64,000 nt of DNA from Spongilla lacustris (GCA_949361645.1 OX442421.1:5065320-5129319); one strand, 5' to 3'. Shown: positions 22,475-34,520, numbered from the stretch's first letter. Notes: a model not told the origin generated them from the sequence alone. Numbers and translations: made by a program.

Positions 22475-25400
22475 TCAGTCACTACTGTCACTCTCTTCCT
22501 CATCACCACTCTGTTCAGAGTGTTGCGCCATCTCATTGCTTTCATCTTCACCACCACTTTCATTTTCATCACGTTCTTCCAGATCAGCATCCACTTTGTT
22601 GTCCTCATGCTCCTTCCCATTCTGAACTGGCTGTGTGGTCGTAGAACTAAGTAGTAGTGAAGAAGTGCTGTTACAGGCAGAAGTTGTATTTTTATTTCAC
22701 CCACCTTTCTTGTGACGGCGCTGGCTTCGTTTTACCTTTTGTTCTACAGGAAAATACACTTAGTTACATTTAAGAAAAACGCAAGCAATACAGGACAAAT
22801 AAGACCACACCCTGGGACAATCAGATCTTGTGGTAAAACTTGCTAGCAAGCTTAGAGCTGGACGGGTCATTTTACCTTGATTTTGGTAATCACGATAGGC
22901 AACAGATATAGCTGTACTATTCTGTGGAAACTGTACGACAACACACTCGATATTTAGGCGAGTCGAAAAGTGAACAACTCTACAACCATCGCTATTAACT
23001 TGCCCATTGAAAAGTATTTTAGTTTTGGCAGCTGGATGCATCTATGGGACTACAAGCCTCCATTGAGATTAACGGTTAAAAATTAATTCCACTGGGAGGG
23101 CGTTTCCATTAATTGCCAATTAGCCGGTATTGGGTTAAAGAAAATTATGCAACAAGTCAACAATTAATATGTTGGAAAGGAAGCAAAAAAGCACTTTTAC
23201 AGCTAAATACCAGTCACAATTAAAACAAAACAATTACAATGATTAAGTCTTGTACAGTATACCCCCGATGCTATTGCCCTCGATCACAATTGCACTGTAT
23301 GGCCCTCGCTACTATCGATCTCGTTACTATCGCTATCATAACATTACCATGTGATAATCTTAACACCGCTTCCATGAAAATCAAATACTTTTTTGGCCTA
23401 TTTTGTCGAACTCACTTTTTGGAAAATTAGTCGGAGCAGTACCAATTGCCACAAATACCGGTGCACTAAGTGTAAGTAGTTCAACTCCTTAGACGATGTC
23501 AGGAGCTACTGCCACTACTTCCGCTGAGGACCTACGTTTGTTTCGAGTTGAGAGGGTAAGGTCATTACTGTAAACAGGACACTTTTTCCTGACAAGGTTT
23601 CTGAGCTTAAAAACAGTACAGACATGCTCATCTGGATCGGATAGGTAGCGCTTGATAAAATTCTGGCAGTAACCTATCATGCTAGCGTCGAAACAGACAC
23701 TAGAACTTCTTTGGTTCTCGACTCTGGACCCAAATATTGGTTGTGCACAGGCCCAAACGCCTAATATTTGGCCACACGTAAGCGTAATTTGACGTCACGC
23801 AGGTTTCAGTTACACACTTATGTTACTCTGTAGTTGCTATTTATGTAATACGTTGCTATAAATATGCACCACGTGAACCTAATATTTCTCCCGTTGTTCG
23901 TTCCCATCCGGTTATTTATCATCTCGTACCCAGACAAAAATTATCTAATACGCAAGTCTTCAAACGAGGTAAATAACTGTAAGTGTGTTTTGTACAAGAA
24001 CTAGGCTATCTGCCAACACGATATCCATTGTGGCCTCCTAGTCACACTTAAAAGCGTATTAATAGCGGCTCTTGATTTCCAAGGGAAAAAGTGTCCTTCA
24101 CAACGTTTCGTCACCGAAAAACCATAAACCGCGTTGCTTTGAAAGCACAGAGAGAAGTGTCCACGATAGATATAAGGCAGACAACAATGCCAAATGTCTA
24201 GGTGATAGTTAGACTGTCTATACATATGCTTTTCCAGACAATTGGTGGCGTTTTGACTGATTTTTAGAAAGTCGGGTTTGACCAAAAAAGTATTCAAATT
24301 TCTTGGAACCGGTTTTAAAAACCCACACTTATTTACCACTTGCACACTGAACAGACTCAGTGCTAGAGCTAGGGCAAGGTCTGACAATGGAAGCTGTCAA
24401 CTAAACACGTTAGAGCTGGAGGTACACAACCGTACAGCGATGTCATGCAGTACAGTGATGTCATGCAGTACAGTGATGTCATGCAGTACAGCGATGTCAT
24501 TGCAGCAGGGCTCAAGCTAAAGGCTTATTAGTGAATCTCTTCGATCTTTCTGTCGACTTGTCGCTCCGAATTAGAAAGGCTTTCTATTTTCTGGCGACAA
24601 ATCGCTCGACCGCAAGCGACTGATCGTTATCTAAGCTATTTAATCGTTCTCGAAGCTACATGTATTTGACTACAGAATTCAACAATTGCGACAAGTCGCC
24701 AGAAAAAAGTCGCCCAGAAGTCGCGCAGTGTATGCCGACCTTTAGGTAAGCAGTTTGTGAAAAACATCCTGCTGAGAGCCAGAGTGATGTAGCCACTTTG
24801 TTCTCCCAGAAGTACACTCAAAAGAAAGGAGCCACATCCATATGGATGAAAATCATCCTTGTTTGAAGAGGGCTATATTTAGGAACCCCAAATGGCCAGT
24901 GCTGGATTCTGTATTGTTTCAAAGGGTCAGTAGGTGAGTTCCATTTTCTACCAGCACATTCCCATGCACCATTAACTGCCATTCTTGCTTCAACATTGCA
25001 TGCAGTATCTTACAGACAACGGTGAGAGATGTGTGCCAGTACCAGCTCTACACAGGATCTTGTGGCAGCTGTTACAGTAAATGACACAAGATGATAGCAG
25101 CACATCCTATGAGAGTGGAGCATCATTCAAGAGTTAGCTAATGTACCTGTTGTAGATGATGCATGCAATCATTAAAGGGACACATTCTGGACACTCCAAT
25201 GATGGCAGCCGACCTTTTCTCTTTATTGTAAGCAACGTGCAGTGAACGGAATCAGGGGACTATGGACGACATGCATGCAAGTATAGTACACATTCAATAC
25301 TTATCCCCAGGTCCAAATCCTACGCGTAGGACCAATATTTGATAAATAGAAATGCAGGGGATGTGTCTATTGTGCTAAATTTACCAATTGTCGATCTATT

Positions 25401-28400
25401 TGAAAAATCACAACCTTGGTTACAAATTGCAAAAACAAAACAGATACGGTTCTTAAAAATGCATTATGTAGTGGATTTAATTGTCACAGAAAAAAGTACG
25501 ACAAGTACAACTTTTTTTGAATGTCTTTTGAAGCATGATGTGTGGGCTACTTTATACATTCTACGGCAGTGTTTTTACTCTAATTGATGTTGCCATTTTT
25601 ACCGAAAACGCACTGTACGGTTTCAAGATTTCGTCCATTCACTTGGCTAATCTAGAAACATGTGACTGACAAATACCTATCGTTCATACGCTTGTGAAGC
25701 TAGCAAATTCCAAATCTACAATGTTCTTTTTTACTTGCTTAGTGCCAAAGACTTGCTACTACCCCTTCTTTTAACATGTTCTTCTGATCTTTCCGACATT
25801 ACTAGTTGGTACTTGAAGTTGCTTTGCCGATTTACCAAAAATACATCTTTTAGCAATGCAGTATTGACTGTCTTTGAAGGAAGTAAAATATTAAAATAAT
25901 AATTTCTACAGTACAATGAGATTTTGGTTTGTTCTCTGTTCATATGCGTTTGCTAAAAATAATAATTTTAACTTCTGTCCTACACGTAGGACGATGGGGG
26001 ATTAAAGGTTAATGATTTCATATCACTTGCTATCAGTAGCCATGTACACTTGCCAAATTAGATCACCTCCCACACCTGTCAATAGACCTCACTACCATTG
26101 CCCCTCGATACTATCGCGCTTGTCCGTATGCCGCGATAGCATCGAGAGTATACTGTACAAGTATACATGTCACGTTTGGTTAATTCCTTACATGCACACA
26201 CACACACATGAATTCCTTACATGCACACACACACACACATGACATACTTGAACAGCTCCTGTGCCTCCGGGTGTTCCTTGACGAACTGCTGGATTTGCCT
26301 GTTGTACTCGGCCTTCACTTCTTGGTATCGTGTATTGTAGGGGGCCTAGTTATTAAGCACCAATAAACTTAGCAGCATGGACACCGTCTACACATACCTT
26401 CTCCTCCTCGCTCATCTTCACCCATTTGCTATGAAGGCAAACTTTGATATCTTTCGGTTTCAGATCAGGATGCTTTTGCTGCATTGCCTCGCTTCGTTCT
26501 TCACAAAACAGAGCACATGCAGAAGGCACACATTTAGGCGCAAGCTTTTTCAACTGGAAATGAATGAAAAATGATTTAAGACCACTATTAAGACTATTGC
26601 CACTGACCTCCTTCAAGTGTACTTCACCAGGCGAGAATAATTTGGAGGTGCGTTTGCTCGTAGTTTTCTTAGCAGGGACAACCTTGGCATCAGGGTACTC
26701 AGCATAGAACTGCTCCAACTGCTGCTTGTAACCCTCCTTCAGTTGGTCATACTGCAGCTTGTACTTCTCCTTTTCTTCTGGTTGAAGACTTTTCCACTTC
26801 TGTCCAAGTTTTTGGGTCAACTCGGTAGTCTTCAAGTCCGGATACTTCTTCTTTATTGAAGGAAGCTTTCGCTGATAGTACAGCATGTATGAAGTCAATG
26901 GAGGCCGAGGAATCACATCCTTGTACTGTGGGGACAATAAAAATTAGCTTACAAAGTTTCACACTGAACCCTCTTTACCTTTGCTTCCGTGTCATGTTGG
27001 ATAAGGTCATGTTCAGTCAGCTTTGCATACGGCTTTAATTCACTTAAAATAGAATCGAGTGACTGTACATCGTGGTACTGCAAAACAGTGAATACATGCT
27101 ATGAAGACACACAGCAAGATTTGGGTAAAAGAGTAACTTCAGCCCCAATCAACACATGTCTAAATAAAGAGCACTTTCAGGCCCAAACACATGTCTAAAT
27201 AAAGAGCACCTTCAACCCAAACAACCCATGTCTAAATAAAGAGCACCTTCAACCCCAAATAACATGATGATAATTTTGGGGTGTTGGTAAAGGGTTAAAA
27301 TTTTAGCAAAGCCAAAGTCAGTATTTTGCTGAGGTTAGCAAAGTTAACCTAGGTCAATGCACTGTGAGGAGGCGTACACGTGTGTGCAGGCTGTTGTGTG
27401 ACTCTGCAGTGAGTGTGTGTCTGGCGGTCTTTTTTGGTTGCTATTATGAGTCAGAGTATTCCGGCTGAGTTGGCAGATATGGACGAGGATCAGAACTTGG
27501 AGAGTAGGATTTCTTGTTTGGAAACAGTTGTGAGGCTCACTGTTCCAATCAATCCTTTCCCTTCTGGTGGCAATACGTAAGCATTATTGTGTGATCACTA
27601 TGTAAGCTTACATACGTTTTGGTCTGGGTACAGGGGGGGGGGGGGGAGGGGAGGGGAAGGGAGAGGAAAACACTGTTCTCATGTGTGCCCCCCCCCCCCC
27701 CCCCCCCCGGCCATAAAGTAGCCAGGCCGCCACTGGGAGGAATGCACCAATAACCATTTTATATGTGTACCGTATTGAAGCAAGACATTGTATTGTCATT
27801 ATCGGGTTGTTGTGCGTATCCTACTGTTTGCTGATTCCTATTCAAGTCCTTTACCACCACACCTCCCATCTGCTGCCCCTGGGAGGAATGCACCAATAAC
27901 CATTTTATATGTGTACCGTATTGAAGCAAGACATTGTATTGTCATTATCGGGTTGTTGTGCGTATCCTACTGTTTGCTGATTCCTATTCAAGTCCTTTAC
28001 CACCACACCTCCCATCTGCTGCCCCTGGACAGTTGTAGGGTGGCAAAACCATGGCAACCCCAGGAAATGCTGTGCCACATTCGTACCCCATTTTTGTGGC
28101 AGCAATGGGCTCGAGATTTAGCACTCCACCCAGGCGTTCTCAGCTTACATTCTGAATGTAAGACAGGATGGTTTCCACATTGGCTATAATTATGATGGCC
28201 ATTTGTGCGGAAGGGCGAAGGGAGCCATGGCATCGACCCGTGAGGATCCCAAAATGGTGGGGTCTTATCTGGAAGGAGAGAAAGCTGGGTAGAGTGGTAA
28301 GCCCGCTGGATCCTTGCAAGTTTGCCTGCGTGCAAACCAGCCCGATAGGACTGATCCCGAAAGGCTCGTCGGGAAAATGGCGTATGATTGTGGACCTTTT

Positions 28401-31400
28401 GTCTCCAGAAGGCAGCAGTGTCAACGAGGGGATAGATGGAATTTTATGCTCATTGGAGTATATCTCGGTGGATACAATAGCACGTGTGTTGGCTGAGGCT
28501 GGTCGTGGCACGTTATTGGCGAAGATGGATATAAAGAGCGTGTAACGGCTAGTTCTGGTGCACCCTGAGGACCGATGGCTACTTGGAATGTTGCGGGAGG
28601 GGCATCTGTTCGTGGATACAGAGCTACCGTTCGGGCTAAGGTCAGCTCCAAAGGTTTTTTCTGCAGTAGCAGACGCCATTGAATGGATTGCGAAGCACCG
28701 GGGAGTTATCCACTCCCCCAACTAACTCCTTGAGCTCCACAATTTTCTTAGGTGGAAGGCGCATCTCCAATGACACCGTGTCCAGTTCAATGCCCAAGAA
28801 GCACACTCAAGGCCTTCCAGCTTCTCCACCGCTATCAGAATACCTAATGCAGTGTACACACTCAAAAGCAAACCCAGGAAATCATCCAGGTAATTAAAAA
28901 AACTCCTCAACCAGAAGTCCTGCCGAAAGAAAGAGCTGCAGTCCTTGGCTGGCAAGTTACAACATGCGGCAAAAGTGGTAAAGCCGGGACGATCCTTTCT
29001 AAGGCAGATTTTCGAGCTCCTCGCAGCTGTGCATAAAGACCACCACCTTATAAGGCTTAACCACTTGGACCTAGTATGGTGGGATGCTTTCTTGGAGTTG
29101 TGGAATGGGTCATCCTTTTTGGACAACCAGAGGCGCATTCCTCTTTATTCAGATGCTTCAGGTCATTTTGGCTGTGGAGCGTGGTGAGGTAAAAGTTGGT
29201 TGCACTTACGTAGTGTCTGGATTACGGAATATTGAATAGTTCACAATTCAGGGGACCTAGAGATAGTGTCCTGTTTATAGAGGTGTCCGTATTTCAGGGA
29301 TTCTGCATTTCCATTGTGTATTTGCACTGGGACTGAATGTGAGAGCTGTTAATAAGAAAAGTAGTGCTGAATCTTGCAAGTAACAAAACTAAACTGATCA
29401 GGCACGTGGGACTGCTGAGTGTTGTAACATCCCTAGCAATCAAATGAGCTCATTCCCACTATGTACAGTAGAGATGGACAGAAAAAAAATCTGACATCAT
29501 TTTTTTTTTTTTTTTGAATTTAAAACAATAACCACATGTGATACTGAAAATCTAACTGCACAGATGCATGGACAATACAGTTGTCATCAAGTAGTCAAAA
29601 ACATGGTGTATCACGTGACTGCCACATTCTACAACTTTCATATTCAGTGACCCCAGTCTTGTCAACTGAGATTTGCTACATGTATATATCTTCACTTAGG
29701 GATTACAGAGCTTGTCACAAACCAACTTTTTCACAATATCTCCACAATAGAACACGTTATAAGGATGCAAATTACATTGATGTATTTCTGCATCGTATCA
29801 AATTTAAACAACAAATCACGTGACTTGCTTGTGTTTATATAAATCTATAAACAAGCTCATCTTTATGTGTCTGTTTATGTGTCTGGAGACCAAACCAATT
29901 ACAGTTAAGGCCTCAAATTTTTTTTTTTTTTTACATATACACCACCTAGATGTCCATCTCTGGTAGCAATTTGAGCTACATGCTCCCAGCGGTTATGGAG
30001 ATCGGTTACTGATCATCGTATTCCAGAGGTCTGCTGGGACAAAGGGCTATATGGCTGCAAAATGTTAAGCTCTACCTTTTAGGAATTGTATTGCAAAATG
30101 GATGTAGTTTCTATATGCCAAATTCTATGTTTCGATTCCTTCGTTATCGGCAATGAAATTGAAAAAATTTATCTACAGTGCGTAACGTGATACTTGATCT
30201 TAAATTTTTTTCCAGCAATTTTACAATTCTCTTGATTTTTGTAGCCTAGTGGTATGAGATAATCAAAATCTAAAAACGGAATAAGCTTTACTAGCCATCT
30301 GGCAATAAGTAACATCGAAAATGAAATATGCCAAGTTAGTTTCGGGCCCGCACTCTTTTATTTTCTATTATTGCTCCAAACACACAGTTTTTAGCCCATT
30401 TCTCCACTGTTTCACAACGGATTGCGCTGATCGTTGGTACATATATATGCAGCGTTGCACCTTGAGTTCTGCTAGCCTACGAAGGCCAATTTGGATTTTC
30501 TTTAGGCACGCTTTATCCTGCCTAAAAGTGAGCATGTAGGCAGTCAAATGGTACCTGTATCGGAAGCAGGTCTAGTTCTAGCATTATAAATCGTCTTTAC
30601 TCTCTAATAGACGCTTCAAGTCAGAAGGTTGAAAAACAGCGGACATATTGAAATGAATATCATTTGTTAATGATGTCATTGCTAAACATGACTGAAAATG
30701 GTTGTGCTGATCAGAGCCAAAACGGTTCTTTTCAGAACCAAGAAGAGCAAGCTTCTACCTCTGGGCTGCCACTTCGTAGGAGAAAGCAGTCGCCACCAAT
30801 ATGGGAGCCGCTGATGAAGAAAAAAAGCCCCAAACAGAAGAGCCGATCAGCAGCTGTGATTGCCAGCAATGCATTGGGGTAATAAAAAACCTCTTTCCGA
30901 CTTTCGTTTGGGCATCTTTTAGCGATACTCCTTCGGAGAGCTCCAGGTAGTACATGCGCAGTGCTAGCTTTCTTGCATCGGCATCAGGGATGTCTGGCAT
31001 ATGAGCAGCTAAGGCCTCGAGCTCCTTCAATGCATTGCTGGCAATCACAGCTGCTGGTCGCCGAGACTTGATGGCTTGCGCTTGCTGCAATCGTGTAACA
31101 ACTCTGGCCATGGGGTTACCTCTCGGGGCTTTTTTCTTCATCAGCGGCTCCCATATTGGTGGTGACTGCTTTCTCCTATGAAGCGGCAGCCCAGAGGTAG
31201 AAGCTTGCTCTTCTTGGTTCTGAAAAGAGCTGTTTTGGCTCTGATCAGCACAACCACTTTCTGTCATGTTTAGCAATGACGTCATTAACAAATGATATTC
31301 ATTTCAATATGTCCGCTGTTTTCCAACCTTCTGACTTGAAGCGTCTATTAGAGAGTAAAGATGATTTATAATGCTAGAACTAGACCTGCTTCCGATACAG

Positions 31401-33836
31401 GTACCATTTGACTGCCTACATGCTCACTTTTAGGCAGGATAAAGCGTGCCTAAAGAAAATCCAAATTGGCCTTCGTAGGCTAGCAGAACTCAAACTGTGT
31501 CCCAGGTTTGAAATCGGACTGCGCAGTTTGGTGCAAGGTGCAACGCTGCATATATGTACCAACGATCAGCGCAATCCGTTGCGAAACAGTGGAGAAATGG
31601 GCTAAAAACTGTGTGTTTGGAGCAATAATAGAAAATAAAAGAGTGCGGGCCCGAAACTAACTTGACACGCTTCATTTTCGATGTTACTTATTGCCAGATG
31701 GCTAGTAAAGCTTATTCCGTTTTTAGATTTTGATTATCTCATACCACTAGGCTACAAAAATCAAGAGAATCGTAAAATTGCTGGAAATTTTTTAAAGATC
31801 AAGTATCACGTTACGCACTGTAACGGGATATTTTTTTCAATTTTCCATATACGCATTGCAACTCTCATCCACTCTGACGTCAAAACGTGACGTTGTTTTA
31901 AAGGTTGCTGTGTTCGTACCCCTAAATGCAGTCCATCTATGTCTGGTACTAGTTGTTTTCAGAACCTCACAGGCCTACCCGAAGGTATCAATGTCAGAGG
32001 TTTCAGTTGAAATTGCTATTGCAACACAGCGCTCCAGCAAAATTGCTGCAAAAAGAGCTATACCAGGCTTTGTTACTCCTCGAAAGAGGGTGAAAAAGCC
32101 AAAGGTAGTAAGCACGTGTTATGACGTGTCTTTGAGTATTAGACACCACGGTTACCTTATATATTATTGAACTGCGCATGCATTGCTGCAAGATCATAGC
32201 GATGTATCCTAATAATTAAAATCATTCTTGCAACATCACTTAGATCACAATCACCTGGGGGAAAAATCAAAAACAAGCTCAGTAAATTGTAAAAAGGGGC
32301 CCAAACGATGCACTACAGAGCCAATCTCAAAACGGTTTCAGAGCGATCAATACAATATACGCGCACTCGGTAGCCTTCCATTGAGCTCGGGTTGGTTCTA
32401 CTCACTTTCCCACTTACATGTATGTGTTAGAGCATTATCCCTGTGAAGCTCACATATCACTACGAAAGCTCACATGATCACTATGGAAGCTCACATGATC
32501 ACTATGGAAGCTCACATGATCACTATGGGTGTCAACATTCACCATTTTGTTTGTCACTTGCATGACCACTTAAATCACAGTAGAATGTTCCTTTTCTGAA
32601 ACGTTCTCTTTACCGGTAAAGAAGCAGGAATGCAAGTAATAGAAGCTGATTTTGATTGTAACGAAAGTTATATCATACTTGTGAACAGTACTCAACCAAA
32701 GGTCCTCATGTCACCCTCCCCCCTTGAATAGGAATTTATCATCCCCATTAAAAACCTGACTTTAAAGTCAGCCCTCAAGCCACACATTAAGCATTCTATA
32801 TACATGTGCAAACCTGCTTTGAAATGTAGCGCCACATGACTTTCTTATCCTCGTCTGAAAAGATCTCTTTAACAGCGCAAACGCTCTCTGGCCGGCTCCG
32901 TGGGTCTATCCCCTGACTTACCATGTGGGAAACAAACCTGTGGACAGCAAGGCCCGCAATGTGAGTAAACCACGCTGTGTAACGAGAAGGCAAGTTAAGC
33001 GTATAGGCAAAGAATCATATTCACTACTGCCTCACATTTTCCTTGTGGTTCAAAACAGTAATTTTTGGAACGTTTGGGAACCTTCTTTGCGTTTTCATGC
33101 GAGCTGCTGTCAGTTCCCTCCGCGGTTGCAGCAGGCGGTTCAGCAGGTGAACTTGAGTCTTGCGAGATCGCTTTTCGCTTTTGATTCTTCTTTTTTGCGC
33201 CAGCTATACCATTGCGCGATTGGCGAAACAGTTTCGACGTGCTACTTTACGAACTTACTGTTTCCATCTGCAGTGGTGGATAAATCAGGCTTCTCAGATG
33301 CTACGACAGGCTTCTCAGATGCTACGACAGGCTTCTCAGATGCTACGATAGGCTTATCAGTACCTACGATAGGCTTGTCAGATGCTACGGTAGGATTCGT
33401 AGTGTTGCCTACGGAAGGGAAATACACTCACTATACATGCATGCATGCCAAACGCTGGCGTACTACATACCAGAAGTATGCTCTTCCGCGGTGTTAACAG
33501 GCTGCTCAGTGGATTCCTTCGAGATCGCCTTCCGCTTATTCGTTTTAGCGCCAGCTAGGTTGCGAGTGTCGAAACTGAACCAACGTGCTACTACAATAAA
33601 CGAATAAAACATACCACTTCCAGTGTCAGTAGTTTTTATACCATCCGTAATAGGTACACTGGGCTTCGCTGCAGTTACAACAGGATTTTGAGTTGAAGAT
33701 TCTTGAGGATCAGACTTCTTCTTCTTCGTGGTAGTCGCAACTGAGTCGCCTGAGGATGCCAATACAGTGCGTTGAATTCATACCAACTCCAATGACAAAT
33801 ATTACCTTCTTGTCTCCTCTTTCTTCCTGCACCCAT
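22475..33836 (-). CDS. tandem HMG-box protein with acidic tail (UBTF/HMGB-like), 12 exons
   Basis: Minus-strand exons: 33806-33836 (ATG), 33615-33749, 33471-33554, 33259-33408, 33036-33203, 32814-32974, 26979-27077, 26608-26925, 26398-26553, 26248-26345, 22705-22743, 22475-22646 (TGA). All introns are GT-AG and phases agree, giving 536 residues. The first 200 residues are Lys/Ser/Thr/Pro-rich with VASEKPV repeats. HMG box 1 is about 283-355 (PLTSYMLYYQRK, LGQKWKSLQPEEKEKY). Box 2 is about 384-460 (SACALFCEER, HSKWVKMSEEEK, split by an intron). A Lys/Pro linker leads to a tail ending SGDEEESDSSD. Tandem boxes plus an acidic Ser tail suit nucleolar factor UBTF or an HMGB-type architectural protein. 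UBTF has more boxes, so further exons may hide in the 3.5-kb intron. The link from 26248 to 22743 is the least certain. Confidence 0.75.
22876..23041 (-). other. unassigned ORF with a possible splice donor
   Basis: An ATG at 23041 opens 55 codons (beginning MHPAAKTKILFNGQVNSDG) up to a CAAG/GTAAAA donor at 22875; unspliced it would run 93 codons. It sits inside the last long intron of the HMG-box gene. It cannot join the 22705-22743 exon in the frame used by that gene. It could join it in another frame and return to the acidic-tail frame only through a weaker donor (GG/GTGAAA). That would give a separate 126-residue protein. Not recognised; may be chance. Confidence 0.25.
23255..26155. mobile_element. 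2.9-kb TIR element flanked by TA, Tc1/mariner/pogo-like
   Basis: The left end CAGTATACCCCCGATGCTAT at 23255 matches the reverse complement of the right end (CAGTATACTCTCGATGCTAT) finishing at 26155. TA flanks both ends (23253-23254, 26156-26157), as expected for a TA target-site duplication. Related CGATAGTATCGAG motifs lie just inside the right end. I find no transposase frame, so it looks non-autonomous or decayed. It fills most of the last long intron of the HMG-box gene. Confidence 0.7.
27446..27576 (+). other. possible first coding exon, unassigned
   Basis: An ATG opens 43 codons (MSQSIPAELADMDEDQ..., ending PSGGN) plus two bases before an ACGTAAGC donor at 27577. The composition looks coding, but no continuation was found. 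It could be a relic ORF1 start of the DIRS-like element 0.6 kb downstream, or chance. Confidence 0.25.
27622..27712. repeat. poly-G and poly-C runs
   Basis: A G run near 27632-27645 and a C run near 27688-27708. They are about 50 bp apart and mutually complementary, so they could fold together. Confidence 0.85.
27733..28026. repeat. 146-bp tandem duplication
   Basis: CTGGGAGGAATGCACCAATA through CATCTGCTGCCC occurs at 27733 and again at 27879 with essentially no difference, implying a recent event. The second copy runs into the DIRS-like relic. Confidence 0.93.
28026..29187 (+). mobile_element. decayed DIRS-like retrotransposon pol (RT and RNase H)
   Basis: Pieces in order on +: pre-RT (WARDLALHPG, then YILNVRQDGFHIGYNYDGH), RT (SPIGLIPKGSSGKWRMIVDL, KMDIKSV, LPFGLRSAPKVFSAVADA), then RNase H-like (LAGKLQHAAKVVKPGRSFLR, SDASGHFGCGAW). 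The RT catalytic YLDDF block lies on the minus strand within 28702-28906, so that part is inverted. Frames shift several times and there are in-frame stops (for example the TAG after EKAG near 28291). No tyrosine recombinase or terminal repeat was seen. Assignment to DIRS-like elements rests on the layout LPFGLRSAPK, YLDDF, GKLQHA, SDAS. Confidence 0.8.
28702..28906 (-). other. internal inversion inside the DIRS-like RT
   Basis: GGAGTT at 28702-28707 and its reverse complement AACTCC at 28901-28906 bracket the flipped block. On + the frame ends AKHRGV at the left repeat. On - the block reads from the right repeat as VFFNYLDDFLG and continues through VEKLEGL and GIELDTVSLEMRLPPKK. The RNase H part resumes on + just right of the second repeat. 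Confidence 0.85.
29188..30151. other. AT-rich intron sequence without recognised genes
   Basis: Contains a poly-T run near 29500-29515 and another near 29918-29933. No coding pattern is supported. Confidence 0.5.
30152..31850. mobile_element. 1.7-kb fold-back element with two inverted arms
   Basis: The left arm (30152-30878) and right arm (about 31043-31850) are inverted copies. GTGCGTAACGTGATACTTGA at the left reappears complemented at about 31805, and both carry the same coding-like stretch (NMTE(N/S)GCADQSQN, QNQEEQASTSGLPL, RRKQSPPIWEPLMKKK). The right-arm frame runs on - to about 30880 (about 135 sensible codons with ASNALKELEALAAHMPDIP). The left arm lacks about 80 bp of it and stops at ASNALG. 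Some unknown transposon ORF fragment was duplicated head to head. It lies in intron 6 of the HMG-box gene. Confidence 0.8.
31991..32104 (+). other. possible short exon, unassigned
   Basis: ATG at 31991, 38 codons ending TPRKRVKKPKV-like basic sequence, then a CCAAAG/GTAGTAAG donor-like site. It lies just outside the right arm of the fold-back element. No downstream exon is convincing. Confidence 0.2.
32448..32532. repeat. 21-bp tandem repeat, 4 units
   Basis: GCTCACATGATCACTATGGA-type units, the first degenerate. Confidence 0.85.
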
Positions 33837-34480
33837 GGTCTAGCTGTCACGCTGTTGCAACGTTATAAAAACTTAACAATTATTGTTCAAAAAATAATAA
33901 TAATTGATACACGTGTGTACGGCACCGGAAGCTATAGAAAGTGCAGTGAGTAGGTTCATACGGTGGGTTGAAGGCGGCATTGGCACTTATGCAGTTCCTC
34001 CTCCCTCCCCCCCCCCCCCCCCCCCCCCACACACACAATAATTATTTGTGTGACATCTCCAGTAGCGTTATGACGAAGGCAGTATGGCCAATACAATAAC
34101 ACAATAGAGCTGCGGTTTGTTCTAGTTAGAGTGCCCCATCACTGTGTAATAATCGTACTGTAGTAGAAAGCCTAGCTCCTATGCAGACACATCTCAGTGG
34201 GACCCGCACCATGCCTGAATGGCCCCGCAGGGTCAAGACAGGTTTTGTAAAATGCTCTGTCTTTTTATAATGATACATGTAGGCCTACTTAAAATGGACA
34301 AGCTAAGTGGGAGTACCTGGCAACATGCAGTTAGTGGCACATCACAAAAACTATGGCAATTACGTAACATGGTTACATACACAAGTACATGGTTACATAC
34401 ACAAGTACATGGTTACATACACATGTACATGGTTTTCCCCAATTCCATGTTTACAGCATGCAAGTGGCCCCCTGTGTGTG

Positions 34481-34520
<40 letters not shown>

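Noticed and set aside
26248..26925. TFAM (mitochondrial two-HMG-box factor), tempting because TFB1M is nearby
   Set aside because: The protein has a long Lys/Ser-rich N-terminus and an acidic Ser/Asp/Glu tail, and lacks an obvious mitochondrial presequence; UBTF/HMGB-like fits better.
28140..29138. Minus-strand ORFs over the DIRS-like element as separate genes
   Set aside because: Except for the inverted RT block they are shadows of the + strand RT and RNase H.
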